A stretch of DNA of 64,000 nt from Ophthalmolycus amberensis (taxonomy: Eukaryota; Chordata; Actinopteri; Perciformes; Zoarcidae). Location: positions 1 to 64,000 of the forward strand of contig JAFEUB010001213.1 of the NCBI GenBank assembly GCA_024529925.1. The letters are read 5' to 3'. Shown in pieces: positions 36,272-49,863 of the stretch. Under the pieces are notes generated by a model, which did not search any database, was not told where the DNA came from, and was given only the letters and a program-made list of their open reading frames with translations. The position numbers were made by a program, and so were the translations under genes. Numbering within the stretch: position 1 is the first letter of the stretch; every line of letters starts with the position of its first letter.

Positions 36272-37671
36272 CACTTGTACACAACTAGTACAATCCAACT
36301 GACAGAATGCCAATACTTATACATCATGTTCATTCATTTCCATCGCTTACAAAACACCAAAAAATGTTCATGATTATTTAAATTATACAGTGCAATACAC
36401 TTTACTTTTACGAGAAACAAGTCAGTGCTTGGAGCTCATTTCTACCATATCTTATTTTTTAAATATTTTCTCACCCACGGAGTCATTTCACATGGATTTT
36501 CCACCCGTTAACTGACATTAATAGCCTTAAGGTTGGTTGTAACAGTGCGAAAGAAGCACTTGTCTCGTCTGGTGAATTTTCCCCCTTTTGGTTCATTTAT
36601 CTGAGTACAGAATGGCTTCAGGCAAACTCAATGAGTCAACCATTCAAAACGATTTTTTTTGATGCCTCTTGTCTAACCGCCACTTAAAGAAATATCCCTC
36701 GCAATATTGATTCAAGTGAAAATTACCATCTGAAATTAGTGTCACCTACATGTGTTACGGTACAGAACATCGGAGGGATTGATCCAATTATCCCTTTTTA
36801 AAGGCAGTACAACAGATTTGTGATTGTGAGTTTTAGCAAAGCAGAGATACATATTAGACCTCAGAGGGATGTAAAAATAGTGAAAACATAATTAAGCAAT
36901 TCCACCGCTCTACAAAATATTGACTTTGTTGCTCTGATTGTCTTTGCTGAGCCCCTGCACCCAAACAGAGACATAGCAAAGCCGTCTCTTTGTGTCACAA
37001 CATCTCGACAGAGAGAGTTTGGAGGCTACAACTTTTACCTTCATTTATATCTCCAGTTCTGTCCTTCTTGCAAATATATCCATTTATTTTGTATTGCTCT
37101 ACCTCCATCAGTCTTGTTTCTGTCACTGCCTGTGCATTTATCTGCTGCTGCTTTTTTGGTCATTTTATATTCCTCTGTCATACTTCCTTTCAATTTTGCA
37201 GAACTGTCATGATTCCATTTTCAAATAAATTCAGCATTTGGAAGTCAAATAAATGCTGAGTCGTAGAGAAACACGTCTACAGCCACGTGATTTGTGAGGT
37301 TGTACTTACAGGCACGGTGGTGCTTTGAGCCAAATGCTAACTTCAGCATGATCATGTGACTGAGACAAATAGTTCACTGATAAAACATGTCTAGGGATTA
37401 GAAAAGAACACCAGTTACATTTGAAATGCTTTAGAAACAGCTGTTTTTAATTTGAGCATGTATTTTGCTGTGCAAATCAAATTGTTTACAGGATAGTCAA
37501 TCTATGTTTCTTTATAATCCATGTTGACTCCTTTGGCATTGTGGAGGTTGGTTCATGGCTTTTGCCAGTTACACCGACAGTCTACGGGGACATCTATGGG
37601 TTACACTCGTCGTCTTTTTTATTCCTCGCAGTTCATTTTGTTTGTATAAAAGGTCAGAGCCAATATACTCT
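36272..37671. other. unique AT-rich DNA, no gene seen
   Basis: Two overlapping plus frames at 36990-37259 are hydrophobic but unrecognised and have no splice or start context that I trust. Confidence 0.5.
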
Positions 37672-37725
37672 GCAAATGCCACGGCAATCTTTCCAATACT
37701 TGATGAGATACTTCAGAAGACCAGT
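37672..37725 (-). repeat. repeat family A, short fragment
   Basis: CCACGGCAATCTTTCCAATA and CTTGATGAGATACTTCAGAA match the reverse of the CAACTATTGGATGG segment of family A. Confidence 0.45.
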
Positions 37726-40663
37726 ACGTATATAATTCTACATTTTCTCCAGTTTTCCACCCACATTGCACACGATCGCTTCGTTACCTAGAACCCTGGT
37801 ATAAAAGAATAATCATTTACTCAATGTCAACACCCGGCTTCAAAATAACAAAAATGTCAACAAATGTGTTTCTGAAAGCTGGATTTCTCAATTACTAGCA
37901 TCATTGGAGTAGCGAGGAGGTTACATGCTCATGGGCATACTAAATGTTGCAGAAAATCTTGTTCGGTCCCGCTATGGAAAAACAAAATGCGACAGCAAGA
38001 GTTTCTGTCGATAAAAGCTGAAATGTGTTGTGTAATTGCTGATGGTTACTAATAGACCGAACGCCAAAGGACTATACCTCAGGGTGAGCACTCTAGATTG
38101 TGGGTTGAACAGAGACTGTCACTCACTGTTCATGGTCTGTGGTCCTATATAAACCATTAACCTCAGCCCTTCTATATGCTTCGGTATAATTACATTTTAC
38201 AGGTAATATGGGTTGGAAAATGCATGAAATAACCCATAACTGACCTGATAATCAGTCACTGTGCAATAACAGAAAAGAAGGGTCACTAAAAATGAAAAGG
38301 GCTGTGATAAAGAAACCACAGACACAGAGAGCATCGTCCACTCCTCTTAAGGCGATATGCGGCAAAGCAACAAGGCCTTGACCTTTTCACCACACACTGA
38401 GGATTCAATTATTAGACCAGAACACTTTTTGAGACGGTGTTTTTTTTATCCCCGATTCATTCCCTTAATTCACCTTACAGTAAGATCGATATTGATAATG
38501 GGGGGGGGGGGGGAGGCAATTTAAGATGAAAGCATCTTAGCAGCATGTTAGCGTTGGCATTATGAGCATGCTGATGTTACAGGGGACATATCAAAACAAA
38601 ATGAACGTTTGCAGTGCTTGTGCTCATACACTTTGGTATCTGGAGTCCCTACAAACCCCCCAAACTGTCAAATAAGAAAAAAACTACATTTTTTGTTGGC
38701 TGCGTAGATCAGAAAACATGCGATTCAACAAGCCATTCAGATTCATCTCTCCTTATATGTCACATCCAGGCTCATTAAGCCACAAGTTTAGAGCATGTGA
38801 CTCCACCATATCATGCTTTAATTATAAACACAGCTATTGATTGTATTCTTTTATTTACTTTGTGATACGAGTGATGGTTTTCTCACTACTAAATAGGAGA
38901 CGTGTCTGGGCAATCATTGTGCAAGCAGAGGGTTTGCATTGGCGACGATGGCGTTGTTTTTCCACTCGACTATAAATAGTTTGATTACTTCATTCTCCAT
39001 CCTACTTTTTGTGAACTACGCAGTGAGAGTTGAGAATGATTCAAGGTCCGGATAACGATAAGAATCCTAAATTATACCCTGAAGGCAAATTACATTACAA
39101 TACGCTTTTTAATTTGCCATTGAAGTTGTGATTAAAGTCTTGATTAAAACACATAGCATTGATATTTTCTTTTTTGCTGCTTTGTGTGCTCCTTGAAATT
39201 CAAACTGCTTCGACTGAGCGAGGTAAATGCGTTGGCAGCCACATGTAGGTACAAACAGCAGGTGGAAATAACTCAGCGGGAGTTAAAAATCTTAACAAAA
39301 GCAAGAAGCAAAGTATGACGAAATGACGCAAGAATGAAACTCGCGGGGATGAGCGTGCTGGGAATACAGTCAAGACAACTTGGTGTTTGAATTGAATTCT
39401 TCTGAAAGAACTGGTTTATTAGACTTAATATGTTTTCGATTACAGAGCAGAAATGAACAGGGCTACATCCCCTAGTATAGAGCCAGGAATAGCTAGCATT
39501 GCGAGCACAAAGCCCGAGGATATGGAGTAATGCTGGCTGGCCTGGGTGTCTGTGCGTGGGTGTTCGCGATAGAAAGAGAGGGGGTGGAGCTTCTGTGCAT
39601 GCGATTGAAATCCATGTTGGAAAGTTTGACTCTTTGCCTTAGCCTGCCTTACTTTCCAGATGGCCATGGATTGTGGTCTGGGACTGTTGAGGCACAGTCC
39701 ATAAGGCAGCCGTCTCTCAAACCCATGTAAGAAACCCCATGTGTGGAGTTGTTTTCTTTTGTCTTCTGCAAATTCTCATTGTCTAACAGACTCTGCTGTC
39801 TCACTGCCTGAATTATAGATAAGATACTCAACAGGGGCTGGCTGCTGGTGGTGGGTTCGGGGTTATTGATTCTATTAATGAAATGAATATTTAATTTTTT
39901 GCATCAGCGAAACAAGATCATTCATGTTTATATGTTGGACTGTCCCAAGCGCCATCCCTCTCCCTCAGTGCTACAAGATTTCTGAATACAGAAGAACACA
40001 ACGTCAACTCAACGACCCACAAAGACCCATTTTCATGTTAATTTAAGAGATGGCAGGTGATCTTTAAGGTGCGATAGCTGCTCAACACTGTATGTCACAC
40101 AGAAGAGGTAAAAGATACATCATCGGAAAGTTGGGGAACCTGAAGATTAATTTGAGATACAGCTCAGCACACGTGTGTCAAGTCATAACTATTGTGTTTT
40201 GGTTAGGTGGCCATTCAAATGTTGAAAGTTTAAAGTGTATAAGGGCTTAGAACATTGTGATGGTTTAATAACATGCATTAACACGGATTAGGTGCTAGAT
40301 ATTACTGTGGAACCTGCCCAGAATCCCCCGTATCGTCTATATATACTTGGTAAACCACACATCCTCTGAATGCCATAGGTCCCCAGTTTGTGGTTGTAAA
40401 GTTGCATGAGGCTGTGATTATCCTAGAGTTCACAACAGGTCATTTTATACAGACAATAATGGTCCAACTATGTGAAAATTGCCACTTTGGGGGACTAACA
40501 TTACACATGAACACAATTGAGCTCATTGGATCCACAGGAGTCTCAGCCTTCCAATTATACCCGGATTTATGCAACACTTTCTGTGGAATCAATAAATATT
40601 TATAGTTTCATATTTTAGATGGAAGTGGAATGATTCATGTCAAGCTCACTAAGCTGAGCTAAA
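37726..40663. other. unique DNA, no gene seen
   Basis: Contains a G14 run at 38500-38513 and a family-A scrap at about 38535-38580 (GCATGTTAGCGTTGGCATTA, GAGCATGCTGATGTTA). No coding signal. Confidence 0.5.
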
Positions 40664-40684
40664 ACACACACACACACACACACA
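40664..40684. repeat. (AC)n microsatellite
   Basis: About 21 bp. Confidence 0.9.
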
Positions 40685-41069
40685 TACATTCTAAGGCTAA
40701 CAACTGATACAACCATGCTTGCAGGCAATAGGACAGATTTGCAACCAAAACAAAGTCTATTGTGCGAAGGACTCTAGTGAGAATTTGTGTGAGTTACTGT
40801 AAGCGACATTATGAGCCCCTATTTTAAAACTGGAACAACTTGCCACAGCTTTTATTACGTGATTTTAGATTGTTGATAAAATTGAGGCAATGAATACACA
40901 ATGTAGTTGCTGACTCATGCTTTATCGATAGATTAGACAGCGCTTGAGCAGAAAACAAAAAATGCTCGTTGCCATAAGGGAGACAGTGGTAGCAATTTAG
41001 CAAAGGCCGTTTGAACCAGCATAGCACATGATCAAAGAAGCGTTGACCTCTGCCAGTAAGTTTTGCCAT

Positions 41070-41190
41070 TAATTTATTTATTGGTTAGGGACAGTGCACA
41101 TTAGTACAACTTTGCTTTTAATGCGCCAGAGTTAGCCAAGAGGCTATTTTTCTTATCTGTAGTCCCAGAACAGATGTTAGAAAAGTCAAC
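41070..41190. repeat. possible interspersed repeat family G, copy 1
   Basis: TTATTTATTGGTTAGGGACA, GTGCACATTAGTACA, CCAGAGTTAGCCAAGAGGCTA resemble a fish repeat. A related but diverged copy lies at 45.1 kb. Confidence 0.35.
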
Positions 41191-44100
41191 CTAAAAATAG
41201 AATATTAGATTACATTTTCAAAGTTATGCATGATTTACCCTTTACAAAGCGCGCAGAAACAATGGCTAGGCCGATAGTGAATTATTGTGAACAAGCAAAA
41301 AACAAAAGCTTAAAATTTGGAAGGTTCAACTCGTGACTTTCGGGCTGAGACGGAGCAACCCTTCCTCCCTCTCCAAGCAGGCAATCCCCACACATTCATG
41401 TTAATTTAGTCCTTTCTTCTTGCATAGTAATTAAGAGAGACTGGAAAGCCGTATTGATCAAGCACCAGACTGTTAAGCAGGATCGATGAGTGGTTGTATT
41501 GATAAAACCTTAACATTACAAGTCCTACAAAGAGTGCTTCATGAATGCTTAATGCTGAATTCATTTCGTAAAGAAAGAAACTGTAATGTCAGAGTTAAGT
41601 ATTTTGTAAATGAAAGTTTAAAACTGCTAAGCAGTAAAATGTTTCAAAAATAAAGTATTGTTGTTGATATTGGAAGAGATGACGGATTACGTTACGCCGC
41701 GTGGAGAGGGGAAATAAGTTGCTTTTTCCTTTCCTTATACATCCATGTTTATTTTCTTTATTCATTCCATGTTGAACCTTACTATTTATTTTTTCATTTT
41801 CTCCCCTCTGTCTCGCCACAATATTTCCTCCTCCACCTACTGCCATCCATCTCCTCCCTTGTCACATCCTCCCTTCCTCCCTCCATCCATCCGTCCGTCC
41901 GTCCTTCCTCCCTCCCCTGCGGACAGGCCGATCTGACCTGTATCTGTCTGGCATGGATGAGTCCCAGGTTTGGTTTAAATGCCCCAATTATTCTCCTGAA
42001 TTATGATGTCCTGCTCTGGGCTATGTTGCCCCGTCTCTGCGGCTCTCTTACGAATGCTGGCACAGGACAACAGAACCATTTACAGAGGCCAGATTAAGGG
42101 CGCGTTCACATGAGCGATTCTCCCCATACATCCCTGTTCTACCTTCTGCCTTATACCTCTTATACTAGTGCATATCAAAGCATTCACTTTCACAAGGTGG
42201 GATTCAATAAACAAGGTCTACAAATTGAATGTATTTAAATAATGTAACATGTTTTTCACTGTGTTTGAAATATAAATTTTACTGCGTTTGAAGATCTGGA
42301 CCACATACAAGATAGCATAGGTGTCAAGTGTAGACAGCTGGTCAACAAAGTTCGATCACTCGCTTAGTAAAACTTCATGTGCATTACATCATTGTGAAAG
42401 TTCTAACAGCACTACTATTAAGAGTCGAAAATGACATGACTTACTATCCACCCATCCATTTGTCATTATTACCATATCTGATTTATTATGCAGCTGCTGT
42501 CAACACCTAAAACACCACTTTTGAATAGGAACGTATATACACCTTACATATATTCCATACAGCCTATTTAAACGTAGGTTTTTGACTATTTAAAGTAAAG
42601 AAAAATTTAATTTTGTTATATTTTTCTGCCCCATTATTTTATTACAGCCAGTTATGTTCAGCAGCTCCTCTAAACTTTTAGTTGAAGATTTCCTCAGTTG
42701 AACTACAGCAATATAATGCATCCACAAGCACGTGAACAGAAAATTTTACAATTATTTATTCATAATCAGATATTAAAGAGAGTATTGATTGATTTCAAGC
42801 ATGCCATTGATGTAATTATCCTATTTAAAATTGTGCACATGTATGTTCTGGACAGGAAATTGCAATTTGATATTTCCCTTAATTAGCCCGATGAGACAGA
42901 AAGAGGGAATGACGTGCAACGACTTATTGCCGCCCAAGCCATTCATCTCCATCCATGTCGCAGTGGCCCTTTGTATTGCGTGCCTAAAAAGGAACATTCA
43001 TTGTTTAATGTGAAAAAGCAGGGGAATAAAGAGCAAGGCAGGCGACGCACTCCACGCTGAAAGCGGCTCGATGCAATACCCGAGGTGCGCTTTTTCACAT
43101 GTGCTGCACTCGTACTGAAAAGTAAGGAAGACGTTCAGCTCACACTTGGATGAGCTCAACATAGCCCAACCCTCCCATCTCTTCAAAGCAACCGTGTAAT
43201 CCAGCCTCTCTGGTTATGTTCCCCACTTTTGCCACCAGTGTAATCCTACATTACGACCGAGCCCACTAAACCTCGGGTGACACATGTTCCACACTCTGAA
43301 AGGTAGTCTAATCATCCAGCTCTTTTTCTTCACCCTATCATTGATCATATCACATGTGGCCTTGATTAAACACCCACTCGCACTTCAGAATTAATCATGC
43401 ATCGCATGCACTCCGCATTAATCACGCTGTAACCCCCGCTCCGTCTCCATTCCTCAGTCGGACTGTAATGGGATATTCATCTCTGAAACAATTAATAACA
43501 TCGGCATGGGGGCTCCTACACACTAGCCCCCATTCTCTCGCTTCCCACAGTGTTATTTTAAGCTGGTCGCGGGCGATGATTGAGGGGTCGGAACGAGATC
43601 TTAAATGGGATTTATTAAAGTAGATGCCAGGGGTAAGAGGAGAGGAGAGGAGAAGTGCAAAAGCAGTGGGCTGGCTGCGAGATTGGAAGAAGCACAGAGA
43701 AGAAAGTAGAGAGCGAGAAAGAGAGAGGACCAAAGAGGTGATGGAGTCATTGGCATGTTTTCAGACGTGTGTGCGCGCTGGAGAGGCATCAATCTTCTTT
43801 ATCTCCTTGTGATTTTTTATATCATTGTGTTTTTCTCTCTGTAATAACCCCCTGCCACCTTCCAGGTGATTCATCTGAAACACTCTGCGGTAAGGCTCCT
43901 CTGGGGTTCATAGAATACCTGCCACTGCGATCCACGACGGCACGTAACGACATGCGCGCACAACGGAATAAGAGAGCTGGAAAATGGATTATTATGCTCT
44001 TCTCAGAGATTCACTTGCATCTGATGAGGTAATGATAGATCGCTCTGGAACTTGTTTTCACAAACTTTAACCTGCAAGTAATGATGAATTCACTCATCCT

Positions 44101-44224
44101 GTGGCCAGAAGAAAACACAACAGAGGCAAAAAAACAGAGGGTCCTCTGCAACGAGCAGGGCGTGTTGCACCTCACAGCTATATGCCACCAAATCCTCCAC
44201 GCTGTCCCTTTAGGTCTCTATGCT
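41191..44224. other. unique DNA with candidate regulatory stretches, no gene seen
   Basis: 41866-41916 is CCTC/CCATCCGTCC low-complexity DNA. 41925-42120 and 43020-43600 are complex; the latter holds two ATTAATCA sites 27 bp apart. 43625-43745 is purine-rich. No protein-like frame. Confidence 0.45.
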
Positions 44225-44500
44225 GAATATAGGAAGACACACTCATCAGTCAATTAGCTTAGCAGACTGGGGTCGAATGTTCCGTATCATTTCTTGATCA
44301 GGTGCAGCGGCTACCTGGAGCTCATTGTAAAATCCAACACATAAGTCCCCCCCCAACAACACACCAATTAGTGAACTTTAAAGTCGCTTTTGTTACTTTT
44401 AGACAGAGCCAGACAAGATGTTTCCCTGTTTCCAGTCTTTGTGCTAAGCTAAGCTAAGTGGCTGCTGGGTTTAGCTCGCCATTTGCCATATTTAAAAGGA
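44225..44500 (-). repeat. repeat family C (AGCTTAGC-type MITE), reverse copy
   Basis: In reverse: AGCTTAGCTTAGCACAAAGA, CTGGAAACAGGGAAACA, TGTCTGGCTCTGTC, AGTTCACTAATTGGTG, TCAAGAAATGATACGG. This is the same order as the forward copy at 51.4-51.8 kb. Confidence 0.6.
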
Positions 44501-45092
44501 ATGATAGATACAAAAAAGAAACAGTTTCTTTAAATTAAAGAATAACCTTTGAAAAAAACAGTGAGAAGTTAACTTCATTAGCAATAAGATGGATCCATTC
44601 TCAATTCAGTACAGATGTTGTACTGCTAGAGTTTTTACTAACAAGTGGGGATAGTCAGCCAATGTCACCTCGATAATCATCATATGTTGAAAATGAACAT
44701 TTCCACATCACAAGACTAAAATAATTTGTAAACACACTGTACCTTGGCTTCGTGACATGCGTTTAGTCCTGTTCCAGTCACTCTCAGTGAGGTGTTGTTC
44801 CTCCTTTTTTTTCAGTATTAAGTTGCCTCAACAGTAGCAACTATATTTCAGTACGGACTACACACTGGGCCACACTAACAACAGTTTCTCTAAAAGGAAC
44901 CAATTCAACTGCTATTGCTCCCATGCGCCCACATTCAATAGTTTGAACTTTTCTTTCAAACCATGCTCTCAGTCAGGTCCCTTAATGATGACATCTTTAA
45001 AAGGGACTGTGTGACGAGAATCCTGGGAAATGTAGGACAATGGACCAACATCCTGTTATTACCACTTGTGGCCACAGTGGCAACCACTGTTT
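44501..45092. other. unique DNA, no gene seen
   Basis: Nothing recognised apart from a possible family-B scrap near 45018-45040 (CTGGGAAATGTAGGACAATG). Confidence 0.4.
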
Positions 45093-45240
45093 TTTAAATT
45101 CCATTGTTTATTTAATTGGGCCAATGCACCAATAGATGTATTACACCAGATATAGCTAAGAGCTCTTATTAAAATCCTGTTTAAAATGCCTTGCACAAAC
45201 AGAGGGCAGGCTTTGCATACATTTAAATCTTTGAGGCAAG
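45093..45240. repeat. possible interspersed repeat family G, copy 2
   Basis: TTGTTTATTTAATTGGGCCA, ATGCACCAATAGATGTATTA, CCAGATATAGCTAAGAGCTC parallel the segment at 41.07-41.19 kb. No ORF. Confidence 0.35.
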
Positions 45241-47292
45241 TTCGCATTCATAAATGTTATTAATCTAAACACGGACATCTGTCAATAAAAAGTATTTCTA
45301 TGAAGTAATTCCAAGATGATGCGAGACTAATTGTAAAAAAAGCCATTTATCAGCTGAAACTACTTCAAATCCAACTACATATTTTAGAATTGTAGTGTTT
45401 TAAAGGAATTTAAAGGAGTACGGAGAGCAGGAGGATGCTGTTTCACCTTATTTGGAATATCTACAGTCATACATGTGAATACATTAAATAATATCAGCTA
45501 ACAAGCACAATGACACCCACCTCCTGCTTCTGGGACCACCTCTCACATGCTCCCAGCTCCGGATGCATTGTCTGGCGTGTCTGGCGTGCCAACTGAAGCC
45601 AAAAACAGGATGCTTCTTGGCGGGTACAGGCAATAGTACGATCTAGCATCAAAGGATGCCAGGTTCTTTGAAGCTTCTTGGCAATGGTCAACTGGTCCAG
45701 ATGTGCTGCACAGCGCCCCCAGTGGACACGTTGTGAAACGAGGACAGATGCCTGTTGCCCCCTGCTGCGGTGCAGCGGTGCAACGGTGCAAATCCAGGAC
45801 AAACTGGTTTTCTCTACTTTTTTAAAAAAAAGATATGTAACTTAAGTTACAAATGTGTTTTTTTCCCTCTTCTATTAAACACTATAATTTGAGGAGAAGA
45901 GCACTCCTTGAACTAGCGAGTATTTAGCATCTTTCTCAAGGGCGGCTTGAATAGGTATTACTTTGCTGTGTTTTACTCCTTTCAGCACATTGGAGAGTGT
46001 GAATATGTGAACCTTAAATTTTCCTTTTGTTACAGAATGAAACCTCCATGACACATGTCGGCTACACCACAGCATCAAAAGGTACAATCCTCGACTGAAC
46101 AAGGCTGAAACTGAGCAGCGGCAGAATCAGAGTTATTTACAGACTTGGAAAGAGATGCTGGATGAGTGTACACTTGAGAATGAACAAATTTACACTGTGT
46201 GCCCACTAGTGTTAGTTTTGTCAGCTATATTTTATTTGGCCTTGACAACTTCCTACCTCTGAACGCAATAATAGACGGACAATAAATAGAAATCCATAAT
46301 TTGGCAGCATCACAGTGTGTATTGTACTGTGGTTTCATGCGGCTCAGATAGACTGCTTCCATGTCACTTTGCCTTCTTGTTTACGTGTCAGTCTGATGTC
46401 CACAAGGACCTCGTAGCTCATGTTGAAATAGTGGACTTTAGAGGACAATAGAATCCAATGCAAGCTTCCTTTTCACCTATAGACCTAAAACCACAACAGA
46501 GATTGTATTGAATAATTCACTCTGAGGTCAGCAGCACAGCGACCATTACCTACATTCAGTGGACGCTATCGTCCCCTCGCCTCACCTGTGTTGCATCTTC
46601 ACCGTCTGCATTATTTATGATATATACCAGGCCCTTTTGTGCTTCCCGTGTCCCCACGGAGAGAGAGGAAAGCCGCTGAGTCAAAAGGTATGACAAACCC
46701 ACAAACCCACAAGTGGCGTCGGTGTTCTTCCGTCTGCTGTTTGGCTGTGTGTGTGAGACGGAGCTCCCATTGCTCTGCACCAGTGTCGATGGCACTCAGA
46801 GCAGCGGCCTGCAGTGATGGCACTCTGCACGGCTTTTCACGCTCGCTGCTATGCCACGGGGGGGGGGGGGGGAGAAGACATTCCTCAGAAATGAATTCCG
46901 CAGGGATTTAAGCGGCTTGAGGTTTTCAAATTTAACTACATCATGCTTGAAAAAAAGAAACAGTGCAGCACTCAGCCATTACTGTGCCATGAATAGTAAC
47001 ATTTAGGCATATCTACTGAGCAGCCATGCCTCCTGCACTTTAGCTGTGAAACAAAATAACACATTCATCATACGAGTCTGAATTCTAGAACTTCAATACA
47101 ATACAGTTCTGTCGTCCTACATCAGTGCTATCCAACCAGGCACGAGAGTATTATAGCGATTACAGAAGTGAAGACAGCCTTTGCTTTGATTATAGGCACG
47201 GCAGAGATACGGGGGCGAAGTGAACACGCCCTCGATCCGTGAACTGATGATGTAACTGAGGAACAGTCATGCAACAGGGGAACGCTGTAGAG
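45241..47292. other. unique DNA with G-tract, no gene seen
   Basis: 45494-45802 has two overlapping reverse frames (102 and 82 codons) around a GCGCCCCCAGTGGACACG phrase. That phrase is typical of repeats, so I do not call a gene. G15 run at 46858-46872. Confidence 0.4.
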
Positions 47293-47400
47293 CAGAGGTC
47301 TTCAACAGGCGGACCCCCTGGGGGCCGCGGAGGTCCTGCAGGTGGTCCGCGAAATTTTTGGTTGATTAGAAAATTAAAAAAAAAAAAATTAAAAAGATTC
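47293..47400. mobile_element. possible hAT-like transposon end
   Basis: Starts CAGAGGTCTTCAACAGGCGG and runs on with GGGGCCGCGGAGGTC and GGTGGTCCGCGAAATTTTTG, the pattern of several hAT-related ends that read CAGnGGTCTTCAAC. No matching opposite end or target duplication was found nearby, so it is a fragment or a wrong call. Confidence 0.45.
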
Positions 47401-48479
47401 TCTAAACATGAATGTGTCTATTATTTTAATAGTTCAGTATTGTATGAATAATAGGCCATCACTCATTTCCCCTGATGTTCTTCTTTTTCTCTTATTTTAC
47501 ACAGAATCAGGATCACATCTGGTCCTGTAATGCACCCACATCTCTGTTTTCCAACACATCTTTCCCGAAGTTTCCCACGTTGAAATATGGAAGCTGCCCA
47601 GTCCAACCACAGACTTCTGTTGGCGACTGCGAAGCAGCTCCATTGAACCAGCAGTTGGGTTAAGCACCAGGTTCGAAGGCAAATGCAATTTTTGGTTTAT
47701 CAGATCACCCAGTACTGCTATGAGATTACAGTCATCTTTTATTCCCTCTAACCCTCGAGTTGATGGCATGTTCCCCATCAGTTCTGGCGGTGCTGCCATT
47801 TCTGGTGTCAGCTCTGTTGTCAGCCAGCTCTCTCAGTAAGTAGGTCTGATAATGTCTGCTGCAGATAACAACGGAGAGATTCCCTGAGCTGGTGTCTCTC
47901 ATGCCTTCCCAGTCCATTAGCCATGCCATACTGCCTGTGTGGCTGACGAATGACTGAATTAGATCTGAGTGTCATCCGATAGGGAAAAATATCATCTCTC
48001 TCCTTCTAGATCCTTGTCACACGCTCTCTCTTCTCTCTGTTGTGTCTGAGCGCTCTCTCCCTGTGAAGTTCCTCTTGTTGTGAAGTCTCTTTCTTAGATC
48101 TTTTCTCCTCTTGCTTTTTCTCACCCAAGCATTTCCTCATTTCATGACACCAGACCACTCCACTTCTCCTATCCAGTTGTGATTGCGTCCCGCATTATTC
48201 TTGTTTTACTTGAGTGCAGGCCAGTATTAATAAAAACTAGTTTTTTGGGGGATGTTGGGCTCATGATGAAACACTACCAGGGCCTATTTTTGTTTCAGGA
48301 TATTAGATATGATATGATTTGTGAGACTGATTCTACTTTTCTGATCCTCATTCCAAATGTGAACCAACTACTTTGTCAGTTTCAAACATCAAAACATTGG
48401 CTGCTAATGCCAAAGCTAGCTGAATGTATGAATATTTTATGGGGTTTATTTCCTGTTTTAAAGCTTCAAAGTTGATATC
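47401..48479. other. unique DNA, no gene seen
   Basis: Nothing recognised. Confidence 0.5.
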
Positions 48480-48790
48480 TACTGTCAATTTGTTAGGTTC
48501 ATAATTCAATGCAGGCGTTGTGAATTCACTTTCGTCTGCTATGTAGCTTGTTGAATAGAAAGCAGTTAAATAACGACGAGTGTCATTTCTGAATTGATAA
48601 ACGAATATGAAATAATTTAGGTACAGACGAGACATTTGCACCTTTCCAATTTTCTTTCCTTCCATGGGGAGGTCATGACCCGCCCTACACTGCCGCTGAT
48701 TGGCCAGAACGTATTGCCTCTGTCGGTTGGGTTCAGGCATGATGAGTGGGATTTGTTAGGGTTAGAATATTAGGTAATTAGAGGCAGAGG
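48480..48790. repeat. possible interspersed repeat
   Basis: The stretch GAGGTCATGACCCGCCCTAC, GCTGATTGGCCAGAACG, CGGTTGGGTTCAGGCATGA has the look of a fish repeat family. A reverse frame of 130 codons covers it without protein character. Low confidence, from memory only. Confidence 0.3.
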
Positions 48791-48969
48791 GGTCAATTGT
48801 TCCGAAATTCAGATGACATCATTCTGCATACTAATTCACCATGTGCTTCTGTTTTTGGCGTTTGGCACAGTTGGTGACTGTTTTCACGGTAATGGGCTGA
48901 CTGACGAATTAGTTTTCAGGCCACAGGGAGAGCAAAACGAATGTTTGAATCCAATATTTCCACAGACTA
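48791..48969. other. unique DNA
   Basis: Nothing recognised. Confidence 0.4.
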
Positions 48970-49012
48970 GATGCACGTTATGTCCGTTAATGCAACGGAC
49001 ATAACGTGCATC
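48970..49012. repeat. perfect inverted repeat, 19-bp stem, 5-nt loop
   Basis: GATGCACGTTATGTCCGTT (48970-48988), loop AATGC, then its exact reverse complement (48994-49012). The match stops abruptly at both outer edges. No poly-T follows and no gene neighbours it, so it is not a bacterial-type terminator. It is too short for a typical miRNA precursor. Confidence 0.97.
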
Positions 49013-49775
49013 CGGCAGAGAAGAAGAGTCGAGCTTAACAACACAAAATATGAGATTTAATTGTCAAACCAGGCAGACATTTTATCATTCCGGGCAGGAC
49101 GGTAGACACCTGTGGGATCACAAAAATAGTCTTTGAAGATGCAACCCACTGCTTGTTCAGTGGTCATGAAGATTGTGCAGTTGGACAAATGTGTTGAATG
49201 TCAGACGTGTGATAATTATATTCCTCTCTCGTGATACGATATGGAGGAAGATCAGGTCTAAGCAAACTCCATCGACTGATAAAGGTCACAAGCTGGAAAA
49301 AAAAAATCCAAATAAGTTACCGTCTGCTTTTAATTATTTTTGTCAAGGTCAACAATGAACCTTCGAGCTGAGCGTTTAATATAATCTTACTAAGAATGAT
49401 TATGTCCGCTGACCCAGACGGGAACGTTCACGATGTGTGGTCCTGCCTCTTTCACCCTTAATAAAAAGGTGTTCACAAAGCCACCTCTCCTGTCTAAACT
49501 CTTACGGTGCCACTCTCTGTATCCCTAACTTTTAATTATGTTTGATGTGCTGCCATAAAAATCCAATTCCCTACACTGTCTGCAGGCCCTTTATTACTGC
49601 TCTGTTACAGAGACCTTACATTGCATGAAGACTACAAGCATCCACCTCGCAGAGCACCAACATCTCGCCATCACTGCTTCCTTCCCGCTCCACACCTCTT
49701 TTTAATTCACTTGTTTTGCACTTTCTCCCAGCATTTGAATATCAACTCCTCCTATTTTCTGTATATAGTTCTGCA

Positions 49776-49778
<3 letters not shown>
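49013..49778. other. unique DNA, no gene seen
   Basis: Nothing recognised. Confidence 0.5.

Positions 49779-49863
<85 letters not shown>
49779..49863. repeat. (CT)n microsatellite (85 bp)
   Basis: CT with two G interruptions. Polypyrimidine mirror-symmetric DNA can form a triplex. A Ser-Leu ORF across it is spurious. Confidence 0.97.

Noticed and set aside
45494..45802. Overlapping reverse frames of 102 and 82 codons
   Set aside because: The sequence contains a CAGTGGACACG phrase typical of short repeats and no domain is recognisable in either frame.
48348..48740. 130-codon reverse frame
   Set aside because: Covers a probable interspersed repeat and shows no protein motif.
48970..49012. 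Hairpin as a miRNA precursor or terminator
   Set aside because: A 19-bp stem with a 5-nt loop is too short for a precursor, and there is no U-tract or gene beside it.
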